From UBA5018 sp044375975 (GTDB lineage: Bacteria; Cyanobacteriota; Cyanobacteriia; PCC-6307; Cyanobiaceae), in NCBI GenBank assembly GCA_044375975.1, contig JBILLQ010000002.1, forward strand, positions 1 through 64,000: a stretch of 64,000 bases of DNA, given 5' to 3'. This document shows, piece after piece, positions 17,543-26,017 of this stretch. The translations under genes were made by a program, and so were the position numbers. Positions within the stretch are counted from its first letter, which is position 1. Every line of letters starts with the position of its first letter. Under the pieces are notes generated by a model. That model saw only the letters and a program-made list of their open reading frames with translations. It ran no database searches and was not told the DNA's origin.

Positions 17543-19180
17543 ATGACAATCGCCAATGCCAACGACTTCAATGAGCCGCTCCAACCCAGCGGCTGGCTGC
17601 GCTACTTCAGCTTCAGCCTGGATCACAAGGTCATCGGTATCCAGTACTTGGTTTGTGGGTTTCTTTTTTATCTGATTGGCGGCGCCCTGGCTGGGGTAAT
17701 CCGCGTTGAGCTGGCCAGTCCGATATCGGATTTTGTCAGCCGAGATACCTACAACGAGGTACTTACTCTCCACGGCACAATCATGATCTTTCTCTGGATC
17801 GTGCCCGTGGTGAATGGAGGTTTTGGTAATTACCTTATACCTTTTTACGTGGGCGCCAGGGACATGGCTTTCCCGCGGCTAAATGCCGTGGCCTTTTGGA
17901 TGATTCCCCCGGCGGGCATGCTGCTAATTAGCAGTTATTTCCTGGCCGGAGCTGCCGCCCAATCAGGCTGGACCGCCTACCCACCCCTAAGTCTCACCAC
18001 CCCTGCCGCCGGCCAGGTGGTTTGGATACTGAGCGTGTTGCTACTGGGGGGCAGCTCGATCTTTGGGGCGATCAACTTCATTGCCACCGTGCTCAAGCTA
18101 CGCCGGCCGGGCCTCAAGTTGATGCAGTTGCCGATGTACTGCTGGGCAATGCTGGGCACCAGCATCCTGGCGGTGCTATCTACCCCAGTGCTAGCGGGCA
18201 CGTTGATTCTGCTGAGCTTTGACATCATTGCCCACACCGGCTTCTTCAATCCCAGCCTCGGCGGGAACGTGGTGGTGTATCAGCATCTGTTCTGGTTCTA
18301 TTCTCACCCCGCCGTATACATAATGGTGCTGCCGGCCTTTGGCCTGGTCAGCGAAATCCTGCCGGTGCACGCCCGCAAGCCGCTATTCGGCTACGTCACC
18401 ATGGTTTATTCGATCATGGCGATTGTATTCCTGGGCTTGATTGTATGGGCGCACCACATGTTCACCAGCGGCACTCCCCCCTGGATGCGGTTATTTTTTA
18501 CCATCGCCACCTCCTTTATCGCGGTGCCAACCGGGATCAAGTTTTTTAATTGGCTGGCCACTCTATGGGGCGGTCGCATTTCCCTGAACAGCGCCATTCT
18601 CTTCGCCTGCGCCTTTATTTTAAACTTCGTATTCGGCGGCATCACAGGCGTAGCGCTAGCTCAGGTTCCCTTTGACATTCATGTGCACGACACATACTTC
18701 GTGGTTGGGCATTTTCATTATATTGTTTATGGTGGCACGGTGTTTGTAATCTTCTCTTCCCTTTATCACTGGTACCCAAAATTCACTGGAAGGCTGCTCA
18801 ATGAAGACCTGGGCCGCCTGCATTTCCTGCTCACCTTCATCGGCTTCAACCTCTGCTTCTTGCCCCAGCACTGGCTTGGTTTAAATGGCATGCCCCGTCG
18901 GGTGGCCGAATACGACCCCGCCTTCACCACTCTCAATCAGATCAGCAGCGTTGGGGCGCTGCTGATGGCCATCAGCACCCTGCCGCTATTGATAAATGTG
19001 GTGGTTACTGCCTTTAAAGGTGAGATCGCCGGCGACAATCCCTGGAACGCCCTCACTCCAGAATGGCTCACCAGTTCGCCACCTCCAGTGGAGAACTGGC
19101 CTGGGGAAGCCCCATTGGTTAAAGAGCCCTACGGCTACGGCCATACCGAAACCGCCCTTGCCCAGGAGGCCACCCCATGA
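17543..19180 (+). CDS. ctaD: Cytochrome c oxidase subunit I
   Basis: Catalytic aa3-type subunit of 545 residues with twelve membrane helices. Visible ligand sites are LHGTIMIFLWIVPVVNGGF (low-spin haem His), HLFWFYSHPAVY (CuB His cross-linked to Tyr), WAHHMFTSG (two further CuB His), and HVHDTYFVVGHFHY (haem a3 and a His ligands). The distinct HPAVY gives an A-type oxidase with the Tyr-His pair. Its stop overlaps the ctaE start (ATGA), so the two are coupled. Confidence 0.97.
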   Translation: MTIANANDFNEPLQPSGWLRYFSFSLDHKVIGIQYLVCGFLFYLIGGALAGVIRVELASPISDFVSRDTYNEVLTLHGTIMIFLWIVPVVNGGFGNYLIPFYVGARDMAFPRLNAVAFWMIPPAGMLLISSYFLAGAAAQSGWTAYPPLSLTTPAAGQVVWILSVLLLGGSSIFGAINFIATVLKLRRPGLKLMQLPMYCWAMLGTSILAVLSTPVLAGTLILLSFDIIAHTGFFNPSLGGNVVVYQHLFWFYSHPAVYIMVLPAFGLVSEILPVHARKPLFGYVTMVYSIMAIVFLGLIVWAHHMFTSGTPPWMRLFFTIATSFIAVPTGIKFFNWLATLWGGRISLNSAILFACAFILNFVFGGITGVALAQVPFDIHVHDTYFVVGHFHYIVYGGTVFVIFSSLYHWYPKFTGRLLNEDLGRLHFLLTFIGFNLCFLPQHWLGLNGMPRRVAEYDPAFTTLNQISSVGALLMAISTLPLLINVVVTAFKGEIAGDNPWNALTPEWLTSSPPPVENWPGEAPLVKEPYGYGHTETALAQEATP

Positions 19181-19833
19181 CCACCAGCCCTGTTCAAACC
19201 GCCTCCGAGCCAAACCCGAGCCCCAGCGGCCAGGCCAATGCTTCGCTGAGTATCGAGACCAGCGAGCTGCCGTTGGATCACAGCCATGGCGCCCATCTAG
19301 ATGTGAGGATGTTTGGCCTGGCCACCTTCCTGGTGGCCGATGGCATGACTTTTGCCGGATTCTTCGCCGCCTATCTCACCTTCCGTGCGAATAATCCCCT
19401 GCCACCCGGCAGCAACTACGAACTTGAACTAATTCTGCCCACCATTAACACGGTAATACTAATCATTAGCAGCTTCACCTTCCACCGTGCCGGTAAAGAG
19501 TGCCGCGCCGATCGGCTTGGTGCCAGTCGCTTGTGGCTGGCGATCACCGGGGCCCTGGGAGCGGCATTTCTGGCGGGTCAGATGGTGGAATACTTCTCCC
19601 TGCCATTTGGCCTCACCGAAAACCTGTTCGCCAGCACCTTCTATGCTCTCACCGGCTTTCATGGCCTCCACGTCACCCTTGGGGTGATCTGCATCGCCAT
19701 CGTGGCCCTGCAGACCCATCGAGGCGGGCAAGTCACGGCGGCTAATCACTTCGGACTGGAGGCCGCAGAGCTCTACTGGCACTTCGTTGATGTCATCTGG
19801 GTTGTGCTGTTCGGACTGCTCTATCTGCTTTAA
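19177..19833 (+). CDS. ctaE: Cytochrome c oxidase subunit III
   Basis: A 218-residue subunit III. N-terminal about 35 residues are hydrophilic, then helices at FGLATFLVADGMTFAGFFAAYLTF, TVILIISSFTFH and others. Family signatures are FHGLHVTLGVICIA and ELYWHFVDVIWVVLFGLLYLL with conserved Glu and His. It completes the ctaCDE transcript. The C8 run in the GC-rich spacer at about 19845-19852 could begin a weak hairpin but no T-run follows. Confidence 0.95.
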   Translation: MTTSPVQTASEPNPSPSGQANASLSIETSELPLDHSHGAHLDVRMFGLATFLVADGMTFAGFFAAYLTFRANNPLPPGSNYELELILPTINTVILIISSFTFHRAGKECRADRLGASRLWLAITGALGAAFLAGQMVEYFSLPFGLTENLFASTFYALTGFHGLHVTLGVICIAIVALQTHRGGQVTAANHFGLEAAELYWHFVDVIWVVLFGLLYLL

Positions 19834-19949
19834 CCAGCCCTGGCCCCCCCCGGGGGCATTTGCTCCGATCGCCCCTTCGGTACGACGATTCGCGGTTATT
19901 TCACCAAAAGACCTTGCAGCTGCCCCCAGCATCTAGACACAATTACTTT

Positions 19950-20621
19950 ATGGTGATGCAAACACCCCGCACTATGGCTACCGGCAACGGCTGGGGAGGC
20001 GAATCTTCGGGCAGCAAGCCCCTGGTGGGCAAAGCGCTGCTGGATCGGGCCCGCTCGCTGAGTAACCGGCCGGAAGAGCAGATTGCCCGCGCCTGTGGCT
20101 ATGTGGGCCCCAGTGGCCGAGTGCTGCGCAAGAGCTTCTACCGCGCCCTGGTGGAGGCCAAGGGCTACCAAATGCCCAGCAACACCGCCAGTCCTGGTGG
20201 TGGCTCCAGCCCTGGCGGCAGCGGTGCGGGCAAGGGGCGCCAGGCTGAGTACCGCACAAGGGTGCATGGCAACGGCAATCTGCTGATTGGCCATGCCTAT
20301 ACCCGCCGCATGGGCCTCGAACCTGGCGACGAGTTTCACATCGAACTGCACCCGGAAACCGGAGCCATCTGGCTGGTACCGCTTGAGCCAGGCGAGGCCA
20401 GCGCCATTGCCCAACAGCTGCTAGAAGATGGCAGCGAACTCGATGATGATGACAACGACGAAGATGCAGCCGAAGAAGTTGACGAGGAGGCTGATGAGAT
20501 AGTTGGCGAAATAGTTGAAGAGATGGTCGGTGAGATGGTTGATGGGAAAGATTTTGTTAATGCGAACTCGGAAAGCGACTTGAACGCAGGCAATGGGCAC
20601 CAGTCAACTACGGACGCATAA
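19950..20621 (+). CDS. cyAbrB-type transcriptional regulator
   Basis: The product resembles cyanobacterial AbrB-like regulators (cyAbrB), which act in carbon/nitrogen and redox control. The N-terminal part has LVGKALLDRARSLSNRPEEQIARACGYVG and FYRALVEAKGY, the family's N-terminal region, and the AbrB-like DNA-binding segment is GNGNLLIGHAYTRRMGLEPGDEFHIEL. A Gly/Ser-rich linker separates them. Unusual is the very acidic C-terminal tail with EEV/EEM repeats (about residues 165-200). The start is uncertain: ATG at 19950, 19956 or 19974. Lies 116 bp after ctaE and may respond to its control region. Confidence 0.8.
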   Translation: MVMQTPRTMATGNGWGGESSGSKPLVGKALLDRARSLSNRPEEQIARACGYVGPSGRVLRKSFYRALVEAKGYQMPSNTASPGGGSSPGGSGAGKGRQAEYRTRVHGNGNLLIGHAYTRRMGLEPGDEFHIELHPETGAIWLVPLEPGEASAIAQQLLEDGSELDDDDNDEDAAEEVDEEADEIVGEIVEEMVGEMVDGKDFVNANSESDLNAGNGHQSTTDA

Positions 20622-20805
20622 ACCCCATTCCCAGGCGATTGCATCTGCTAAAAATATTTCTGAAGATCGGCCAGCCTAATCTGCATGCGGTACTTACAGC
20701 TTTTACTTCTGGGACATGGACGATATTTGCTGGTAGACCCTCACGAATCCTCTCGGCGGCTATAGCTGGCTCTTCGAGCGGGGCGAGCAACAGGGTTAAT
20801 TACAA

Positions 20806-21390
20806 TTAGATTGTGATCTGCTCGCGATGGAAGCTGGCGCTGAACAACAGCAGATCTACGCCACTGAATAGAAAACTAACGCCCACCAGGATTCCCAGTA
20901 CGGGCATCAAGCCGGCTGGGCTCATGCTCAAAATCAAGCCTCCCAGGGTAAGGGTTACAAGCCCATTGAGCAGGCCCCAAGCCCAACCACTCACCTGGCG
21001 GTGGCTTAGAGAAACCACCACCGCCACCAGTCCCTCCACCAAAAAGACGATGCCGATGGCCAGGGTTAGAGACATCACTGGCAGCAGCGAACTGAACGAA
21101 CCCTTTGCCAGCTGTTGAGTCATTGAGACGCCGGCCACCAGGAAAACGCTGGAGACCACCAGGCGCCAAAAACTCAGCCAGCGTCCCAGCTGCCTGGCAC
21201 GCATCAGGTTGCTAACCCAACCCACCACACCGCCCACCAAAAAGGCCACCGCCACCACGGCCGTGATCACCCCGGAGCTGCGCACCGGGAAAACCAATGC
21301 CAATATCCCCAACACCAACATCAGCACCCCTTCAAACAGGGTGAAGGCCTTCAAAGAAGCGGTGGCGATACTGCGGGAAGGGCTGGCCAT
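20806..21390 (-). CDS. HdeD-like membrane protein
   Basis: A 194-residue protein of the HdeD/DUF308 family, with about six membrane helices and the family's repeated pattern of G-rich helices (LVLGILALVFPVRSSGVITAVVAVAFLVGGVVG, GLLNGLVTLTLGGLILSMSP). HdeD in E. coli is linked to acid resistance; in cyanobacteria function is unknown. It is convergent with the regulator gene and ends 183 bp past it. The spacer 20622-20805 holds no evident gene or terminator. Confidence 0.85.
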   Translation of the reverse strand: MASPSRSIATASLKAFTLFEGVLMLVLGILALVFPVRSSGVITAVVAVAFLVGGVVGWVSNLMRARQLGRWLSFWRLVVSSVFLVAGVSMTQQLAKGSFSSLLPVMSLTLAIGIVFLVEGLVAVVVSLSHRQVSGWAWGLLNGLVTLTLGGLILSMSPAGLMPVLGILVGVSFLFSGVDLLLFSASFHREQITI

Positions 21391-21445
21391 CGCATCGAGC
21401 TGTTAATCGCCTTGAGACTAGTCAATAAATTGCCGCTGTCCCAAT

Positions 21446-21516
21446 CAGCTGGCCCGTTCAGCTGGCCTGTTCAGCTGGCCCGTTCAGCTGGCCCGTTCAG
21501 CTGGCCCGTTCAGCTG
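21446..21516. repeat. 13-bp tandem repeat at the 3' end of ribE
   Basis: Five copies of a 13-bp unit (CAGCTGGCCCGTT, one with a T change) start at 21446, 21459, 21472, 21485 and 21498, with a partial sixth from 21511. The ribE stop codon (21510-21512) lies in the array edge. The unit is not a multiple of three, so it would not keep frame, but the array is in the spacer. Confidence 0.9.
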
Positions 21517-22235
21517 TAACCCTGGGAGTGCAACCAATTGGCGCTAAGCGGCGGCTCCGATGGCTGCTCCAAATGCGGCTCTGAAAACTGCCCCAAAGTC
21601 GGCTCCACCCCGGGCAGCCGCTGGCGGAGACCGGAGGCCAGCAGCCTTTCGGTGTACTTGGCCAGCAGGTCTGCCTCAAGATTGACCGCATCGCCAGGCT
21701 GCAAGCGGCAAAGGGTGGTAACAGCCCAGGTATGGGGAATCACCGCCAGCCAAAACCGGCTGCCATCGGCGCCGCAGCCCGCCACGGTGAGGCTGATGCC
21801 ATCCACCGCCACGCTGGCCTTCTCGCAGATGTAGCGGCCGTAATCGGCTTCGCGCCAAGCCAGCTCCAACCGCCAGGAGGCGGGCTGTCGCTCGATCGCC
21901 CGCACCAAGCCGAGGCCATCCACATGACCGCTCACCAAATGGCCCCCGAGCCGGTCTGACAGCCGCAGGGCCGGCTCCAGGTTCACCCAGCCGCCTCGGT
22001 CGGCCTTGGCGGCCAAGCTGGTGCGGGCGAGGGTCTCCTCACTCACGTCGGCGCGAAAACCGCCTCCATCCGCCAGCAGGGCGGCCACGGTGAGACACAC
22101 CCCATCCACCGAGACACTGTCCCCTAGCTGCAGCGCAGCCGGGCCCCAAGCCGCCGTCGCCGCCTGCCAGCGCAGCACCACCCCGGAAGCGGCGCGCCCG
22201 ATCCTGCCCGTGGCCTGCACCAGTCCGGTGAACAT
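21510..22235 (-). CDS. ribE: Riboflavin synthase alpha subunit
   Basis: Makes riboflavin by dismutation of 6,7-dimethyl-8-ribityllumazine. The 241-residue product begins MFTGLVQATG, the canonical start, and has two lumazine-binding repeats: DSVSVDGVCLTV with GHLVSGHVDG, then ASVAVDGISLTVAG and IPHTWAVTTL. The ATG at 22235 was chosen because the open frame further upstream (to 22478) has no family sequence. The C-terminus is extended by a Glu/Pro/Ser-rich tail (about 25 residues) that runs into a 13-bp tandem array. No RFN riboswitch was recognised in the spacer. Confidence 0.93.
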   Translation of the reverse strand: MFTGLVQATGRIGRAASGVVLRWQAATAAWGPAALQLGDSVSVDGVCLTVAALLADGGGFRADVSEETLARTSLAAKADRGGWVNLEPALRLSDRLGGHLVSGHVDGLGLVRAIERQPASWRLELAWREADYGRYICEKASVAVDGISLTVAGCGADGSRFWLAVIPHTWAVTTLCRLQPGDAVNLEADLLAKYTERLLASGLRQRLPGVEPTLGQFSEPHLEQPSEPPLSANWLHSQGYS

Positions 22236-22369
22236 CGCAAAAACCTGCCACCATGGAGATAGCCATCCCCATCGCTGATGGCCCCCATCATGCCCAGGCC
22301 GACACTTGGGCCGTCCACTTGCGCCGTCGCAGCGCCCCCCAGGCCCTCTGCAGCGGAGCAGACGCAGTT

Positions 22370-22572
22370 GCCAATGCCGATGAGAATGGCGATGGGCAAG
22401 CGAAGGAATTGGATGCGAGTAGCAAAGATCCAACCAGCAAAGATCCAACCAGCAACGATGCAAGCAGCAACGATGCAAGCAGGGATGCCACCAGCCAGGA
22501 TGTTGAGCACTGGGGCCCAGATCGCGATGGGCACCAATACCGCGATGGGCACCAGTAACGCGATGGGCACCA
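22370..22572. repeat. Cluster of short tandem repeats in the ribE/DUF151 spacer
   Basis: The 353-bp divergent spacer (22236-22588) is filled with short arrays: two copies of a 15-bp AGCAAAGATCCAACC unit near 22421-22450, two of a 12-bp AGCAACGATGCA unit, and three of an 18-bp CGCGATGGGCACCA.TA unit near 22523-22571. It leaves little room for standard promoters. Open frames across it are low-complexity and unconvincing as genes. Confidence 0.8.
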
Positions 22573-22588
22573 AGAAGGAGATGGCGAA

Positions 22589-23521
22589 ATGGTGGAGATG
22601 AGCGTTGCCGGCATCGCTCTCGATGCCTCCACTCGTAGCCCGATCGTGCTGCTCCGCGACCCCTCAGGTCGTCGGCAGGTGCCGATCTGGATAGACCATG
22701 CCCAGGCCCAGAACATTCAGGCGGGCCTCAGCCCGCAACAGCCCCCCCGCCCCCTCAGCCACGACCTGATGGCCGCCATGCTCAAGGCGGCGGGGCTGCA
22801 CCTGGAACGGGTGATCATCCACACCATTGAGGACGCCACCTTCCGCGCCTCGCTCAAGCTCAGGAGCGAAACCAGCTCAGAGCCGATCGAACTGGATGCC
22901 AGGCCCAGCGATGCCATCGCTCTGGCCGTGCGCACCGGCACCAGCATCTGGATGCTGGAGGAAGTTGTTGCTGATGCCTCAATTCCAGTGAACGCGGTGG
23001 CCGACGCCGTCGACCAGGCCGATTTTCGGCGCTTCCTGGAAACGATTAGTCCCGCCGAGATGGTGCGCCAAATTGGCCGGGCCCGACCCGATACGGACCT
23101 TGGCAAGCCGCCGCAAAGCCTTGGCAAGCCGGCGGAGAGCGAGCCAAGCCAAGCCAAGCCCCTGATCCAGCCCGCCCCAGAACAGCAACTTCTAGGCCCC
23201 GCCCCAGGAGAACCGCCCCCCGCAGGCGAACCGCCCCCCGCAGGCGAACCGGTCCCAGCCACTTCCAGTGACGCGAGCTCAACTGACGCGAGCTCAACCG
23301 ACCCGGGGGCAACCAGCCAGGGCCCAGCTGACCAGGCTGCAGCTGACCAGGCTGCAGTTGACCAGGCTGCAGCGGCGCTGGATCCAGGGGCCCAAGGCGC
23401 CACCGGGTCAGAAGCCCCCGACCAACCCCCGGCCCCCGCTAAGCGGCCTGCCGCCGAGCAAAAACCGGCCCAACCCAGGCCCGAACCCCCTGCGGATCAG
23501 CCCCCAGGTGCCGCCCCTTAG
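22589..23521 (+). CDS. DUF151 bifunctional nuclease with repeat-rich tail
   Basis: Family members are described as bifunctional nucleases with RNase/DNase activity in plants and mycobacteria. The N-terminal about 150 residues carry the domain: VEMSVAGIALDASTRSPIVLLRD, QVPIWIDHAQA, HDLMAAMLKAAGLHLERV, and PSDAIALAVRTGTSIW. The rest of the 310 residues is a Pro/Ala/Ser/Gln-rich tail with tandem in-frame repeats: GEPPPA (18 bp), DASST (15 bp) and ADQAA (15 bp). The domain alone is the normal length, so the tail is an addition. It overlaps the next gene by 14 bp. Confidence 0.85.
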   Translation: MVEMSVAGIALDASTRSPIVLLRDPSGRRQVPIWIDHAQAQNIQAGLSPQQPPRPLSHDLMAAMLKAAGLHLERVIIHTIEDATFRASLKLRSETSSEPIELDARPSDAIALAVRTGTSIWMLEEVVADASIPVNAVADAVDQADFRRFLETISPAEMVRQIGRARPDTDLGKPPQSLGKPAESEPSQAKPLIQPAPEQQLLGPAPGEPPPAGEPPPAGEPVPATSSDASSTDASSTDPGATSQGPADQAAADQAAVDQAAAALDPGAQGATGSEAPDQPPAPAKRPAAEQKPAQPRPEPPADQPPGAAP

Positions 23522-24764
23522 ACGCCCCTACGGCCGCGGTCCAGCGGTTTCAGCCTTCACCCTCGGCACCATGCGGGCTTTGGGGAGCCCGGATCAGATG
23601 CAGGCCGTAGTGAGGGCGGCCCTGGCGGCCGGCATCAACCATCTGGAAACCGCACCGGCCTACGGACCCGCCGAGCGCTTCTTGGGCCAGGCATTACAAA
23701 ATCTCGCCCGCGAGGGGCAAGAGCCTCCGGGGGGCTGGTTGATCACCAGCAAACTGCTGCCCGGCTGCGATCTCGCCAGCGGCAAGGAGCAGCTCAGGGC
23801 GATCCTGAACCGCCTGGGGGTGCCCGCTCTCACCACCCTTGCCGTCCATGGCCTCAACCTCAACGAGCATCTGAGCTGGGCCCTGCAAGGAGCAGGCGCC
23901 GAGCTGCTGGCCTGGGCCCTGGGGGAAGGATTGGTGGGCCAGGTGGGCTTCACCAGTCACGGCGACAAGGGCTTGATCGAACGGGCCCTGGCCTCGGGCC
24001 GGTTCAGCGTCTGCGGCTTGCATCTGCATCTACTCGATCGCCAGCGGCTGCCCCTGGCCCGCCAAGCCCTCAGCGAGGGCATCGGCGTGCTGGCCATTTC
24101 CCCAGCCGACAAGGGCGGTCAGCTCTACGCCCCGCCAGCTGAACTGGAGGCCGACTGCGCCCCCTTCCACCCCCTGGAATTGGCCTATCGCTTTTTGCAG
24201 CAGCAGGGGATCTCCACCTTGAGCCTCGGGGCTGAACGAGCCGAGGATCTGATCTGGGCCGAACGCCTCTCGGATCCAGGCCCGCCAAGCCCCTTACCAG
24301 CGCAGACCAGCCCGCCAGCCCGCAGCCCCGCCACCGCTCCGCAAATCGCTGGCGGGGCCCCAGCCAACAACAACAACTGCGCCAGTGCCACTTCAGTGGA
24401 GATGAACCTGGAGATGAACCTGGAGTTGGCCGTGGCGCGCCTCGATGCCGCCGCCAAGGGGCGGTTGGGCAGCGATTACTGCGGCCAGTGCCGCGCCTGC
24501 CTGCCCTGCCCCAATGGCCTGCCGATTCCTGAGCTGCTGCGGCTGCGCAACCTGGCCCTCGGCCACGGCATGGGGGTCTTCGCCAGCGAGCGCTACAACC
24601 TGATCGGCCGCGCCGGCCACTGGTGGGAACAGCTCAACGCCTCGGCCTGTGGCAGCTGCGGCGATTGTCTACCCCGTTGTCCCCACCAGCTGCCGATCCC
24701 CAGCCTGCTGGCCGACACCCATCAGCGGCTGGCCGCCGCACCGCGCCGGCGCCTGTGGGGATGA
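23508..24764 (+). CDS. Aldo/keto reductase with C-terminal double iron-sulfur domain
   Basis: About 418 residues: an aldo/keto reductase barrel (GRGPAVSAFTLGTM, AGINHLETAPAYG with catalytic-region Asp/Tyr changes, GVLAISPADKGGQ) and a C-terminal domain with two cysteine clusters, CGQCRACLPCP and CGSCGDCLPRCPHQLPIP, each fit for a [4Fe-4S] centre. The two domains are joined by a Ala/Pro/Asn-rich linker. The start is likely the GTG at 23508, overlapping the DUF151 stop. The canonical Tyr of aldo/keto reductases reads YG in AYGPAERFLG, so it is kept. Substrate unknown; redox partner may be ferredoxin (inference). Confidence 0.85.
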   Translation: MPPLRRPYGRGPAVSAFTLGTMRALGSPDQMQAVVRAALAAGINHLETAPAYGPAERFLGQALQNLAREGQEPPGGWLITSKLLPGCDLASGKEQLRAILNRLGVPALTTLAVHGLNLNEHLSWALQGAGAELLAWALGEGLVGQVGFTSHGDKGLIERALASGRFSVCGLHLHLLDRQRLPLARQALSEGIGVLAISPADKGGQLYAPPAELEADCAPFHPLELAYRFLQQQGISTLSLGAERAEDLIWAERLSDPGPPSPLPAQTSPPARSPATAPQIAGGAPANNNNCASATSVEMNLEMNLELAVARLDAAAKGRLGSDYCGQCRACLPCPNGLPIPELLRLRNLALGHGMGVFASERYNLIGRAGHWWEQLNASACGSCGDCLPRCPHQLPIPSLLADTHQRLAAAPRRRLWG

Positions 24765-24885
24765 GCTCTTTTGTGCCCGGGGAAATTCATCCTCAGGGTT
24801 TATTTATGGGCCAAGGCCAAGCGCCACCCCGGAGAAAATTCTCGCCTCAGGGCTCTTAGCCGCCAGCAAGGTTTACAAGCAAGGT

Positions 24886-26007
24886 TCACAAACTGGGGGC
24901 GGCCGCATCCCAGAGGGTCTGCAGGGCCAGGCGTTGGCGCAGATCCAGGGGCGGCAAACTCCAGCAGCGGCTCAAGAGCGACTCCGCTGGCAGCAGCAGC
25001 TGGGCCAAGGCTGCAGGGAAATCCGCCAGGGCGGCCGCCAGCCGGGGGCGCGGTAAGGGCGGCACCCAACCAGCCGCCAACAGGCGGGGCAGCAGGGGCG
25101 GCTCGAGCACCGCCTGCAGCCAGTCGAGCGGCGGCGGCGCTCCGCCAGCCAGCCGCAACAGCAGCTGCCAACTCAGCGGTGCCCCTGATGCGGGCAGCAA
25201 CACCTGCAGGCGCTGGTCGCGGCGGAGCAGCGGGATCAGCGCCTGCAATGGCACCACGGCGACGGTGGCGGCGCCACTGAGCAGCAGGTTGAGGGCATTG
25301 GCGTCGTCGTAGGCCAGGGCATTGGCCCGCAGCGCCCGCAATCGCTCAAAATCGCCCCCCACCAGCGCCATGCACACCCGCGGGCTGGAGGGCAACACCA
25401 ACTTCTTGCGCAAGCCCGGATCGAGTAGCAGATCCCAACCCTCGGCGGCGCGCTGCGCCAGCGCTGGCTGGCTGCGCAGGGCCATCACCCAGGGGCTGAA
25501 CGCCCAGGGGAAAGCCAGGGCCGCACTGCCCTCGCTGCGATACAGGCGGCTGAGCGGCTGGGCCGCCGCCGACAGCTGCTCCAGCAGCCGCGGTTGCGCC
25601 AACGGCTGCAACTGGGCAACTGGCAAGCTGCTGGCCCAGCCATCGGGCAGGGCCAGCAAGGCTGGCCGCGGCCGGCCTTGAGCACCAGCGCCAGCATCGG
25701 CACTGCCACCTCCATCAGATCCACGGCCACCCGAACCAGCACCAGCGCCGCCACCGGCCGTCAGGCTGGCCAACAGTTCGCCAGGGCCGGCCACTGTGCG
25801 CTGTTGCCAGGGTGCCGGCAAGCGCTTCAGCCAGGCGGGCGGCATCCCCCCTTCACTGGCCAGCAAAAACGGGGCATCGCTGCGGCTACAGCCGCCCAAC
25901 AGGGCCGGCAACAGCAAGCTGCCGGCGCTGCCCAGGCCCAACTGCAACAGGCGACGCCGCCCCAACAGGGCGGCACTCGGGGCCGGGCCAGGGAAATCGA
26001 ACGCCAT
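24886..26007 (-). CDS. Extracellular solute-binding lipoprotein, Tat-type signal
   Basis: A 373-residue protein with GRRRLLQLGLGSAGSLLLPALLGGC at the N-terminus, a Tat-like twin-Arg signal followed by a lipobox Cys. The rest resembles periplasmic substrate-binding proteins of the polyamine/iron type with long open loops. A Gly-rich insertion (near residues 85-112: GGGAGAGSGGRGS-type) interrupts it. The ATG at 26007 (MAFDFPGP) was chosen; another lies at 26025 and overlaps the cobT stop. No permease or ATPase of the same transporter is adjacent, so ligand and partners are unknown. Confidence 0.7.
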   Translation of the reverse strand: MAFDFPGPAPSAALLGRRRLLQLGLGSAGSLLLPALLGGCSRSDAPFLLASEGGMPPAWLKRLPAPWQQRTVAGPGELLASLTAGGGAGAGSGGRGSDGGGSADAGAGAQGRPRPALLALPDGWASSLPVAQLQPLAQPRLLEQLSAAAQPLSRLYRSEGSAALAFPWAFSPWVMALRSQPALAQRAAEGWDLLLDPGLRKKLVLPSSPRVCMALVGGDFERLRALRANALAYDDANALNLLLSGAATVAVVPLQALIPLLRRDQRLQVLLPASGAPLSWQLLLRLAGGAPPPLDWLQAVLEPPLLPRLLAAGWVPPLPRPRLAAALADFPAALAQLLLPAESLLSRCWSLPPLDLRQRLALQTLWDAAAPSL

Positions 26008-26017
26008 CGCCGCGACC

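Noticed and set aside
22253..22558. A 101-codon plus-strand frame in the ribE/DUF151 spacer
   Set aside because: It is a translation of the tandem arrays (Ser/Asp/Pro repeats), has no family similarity, and open frames exist in other phases too.
22236..22588. FMN (RFN) riboswitch upstream of ribE
   Set aside because: The conserved RFN core sequences were not found; the spacer consists of short repeats.
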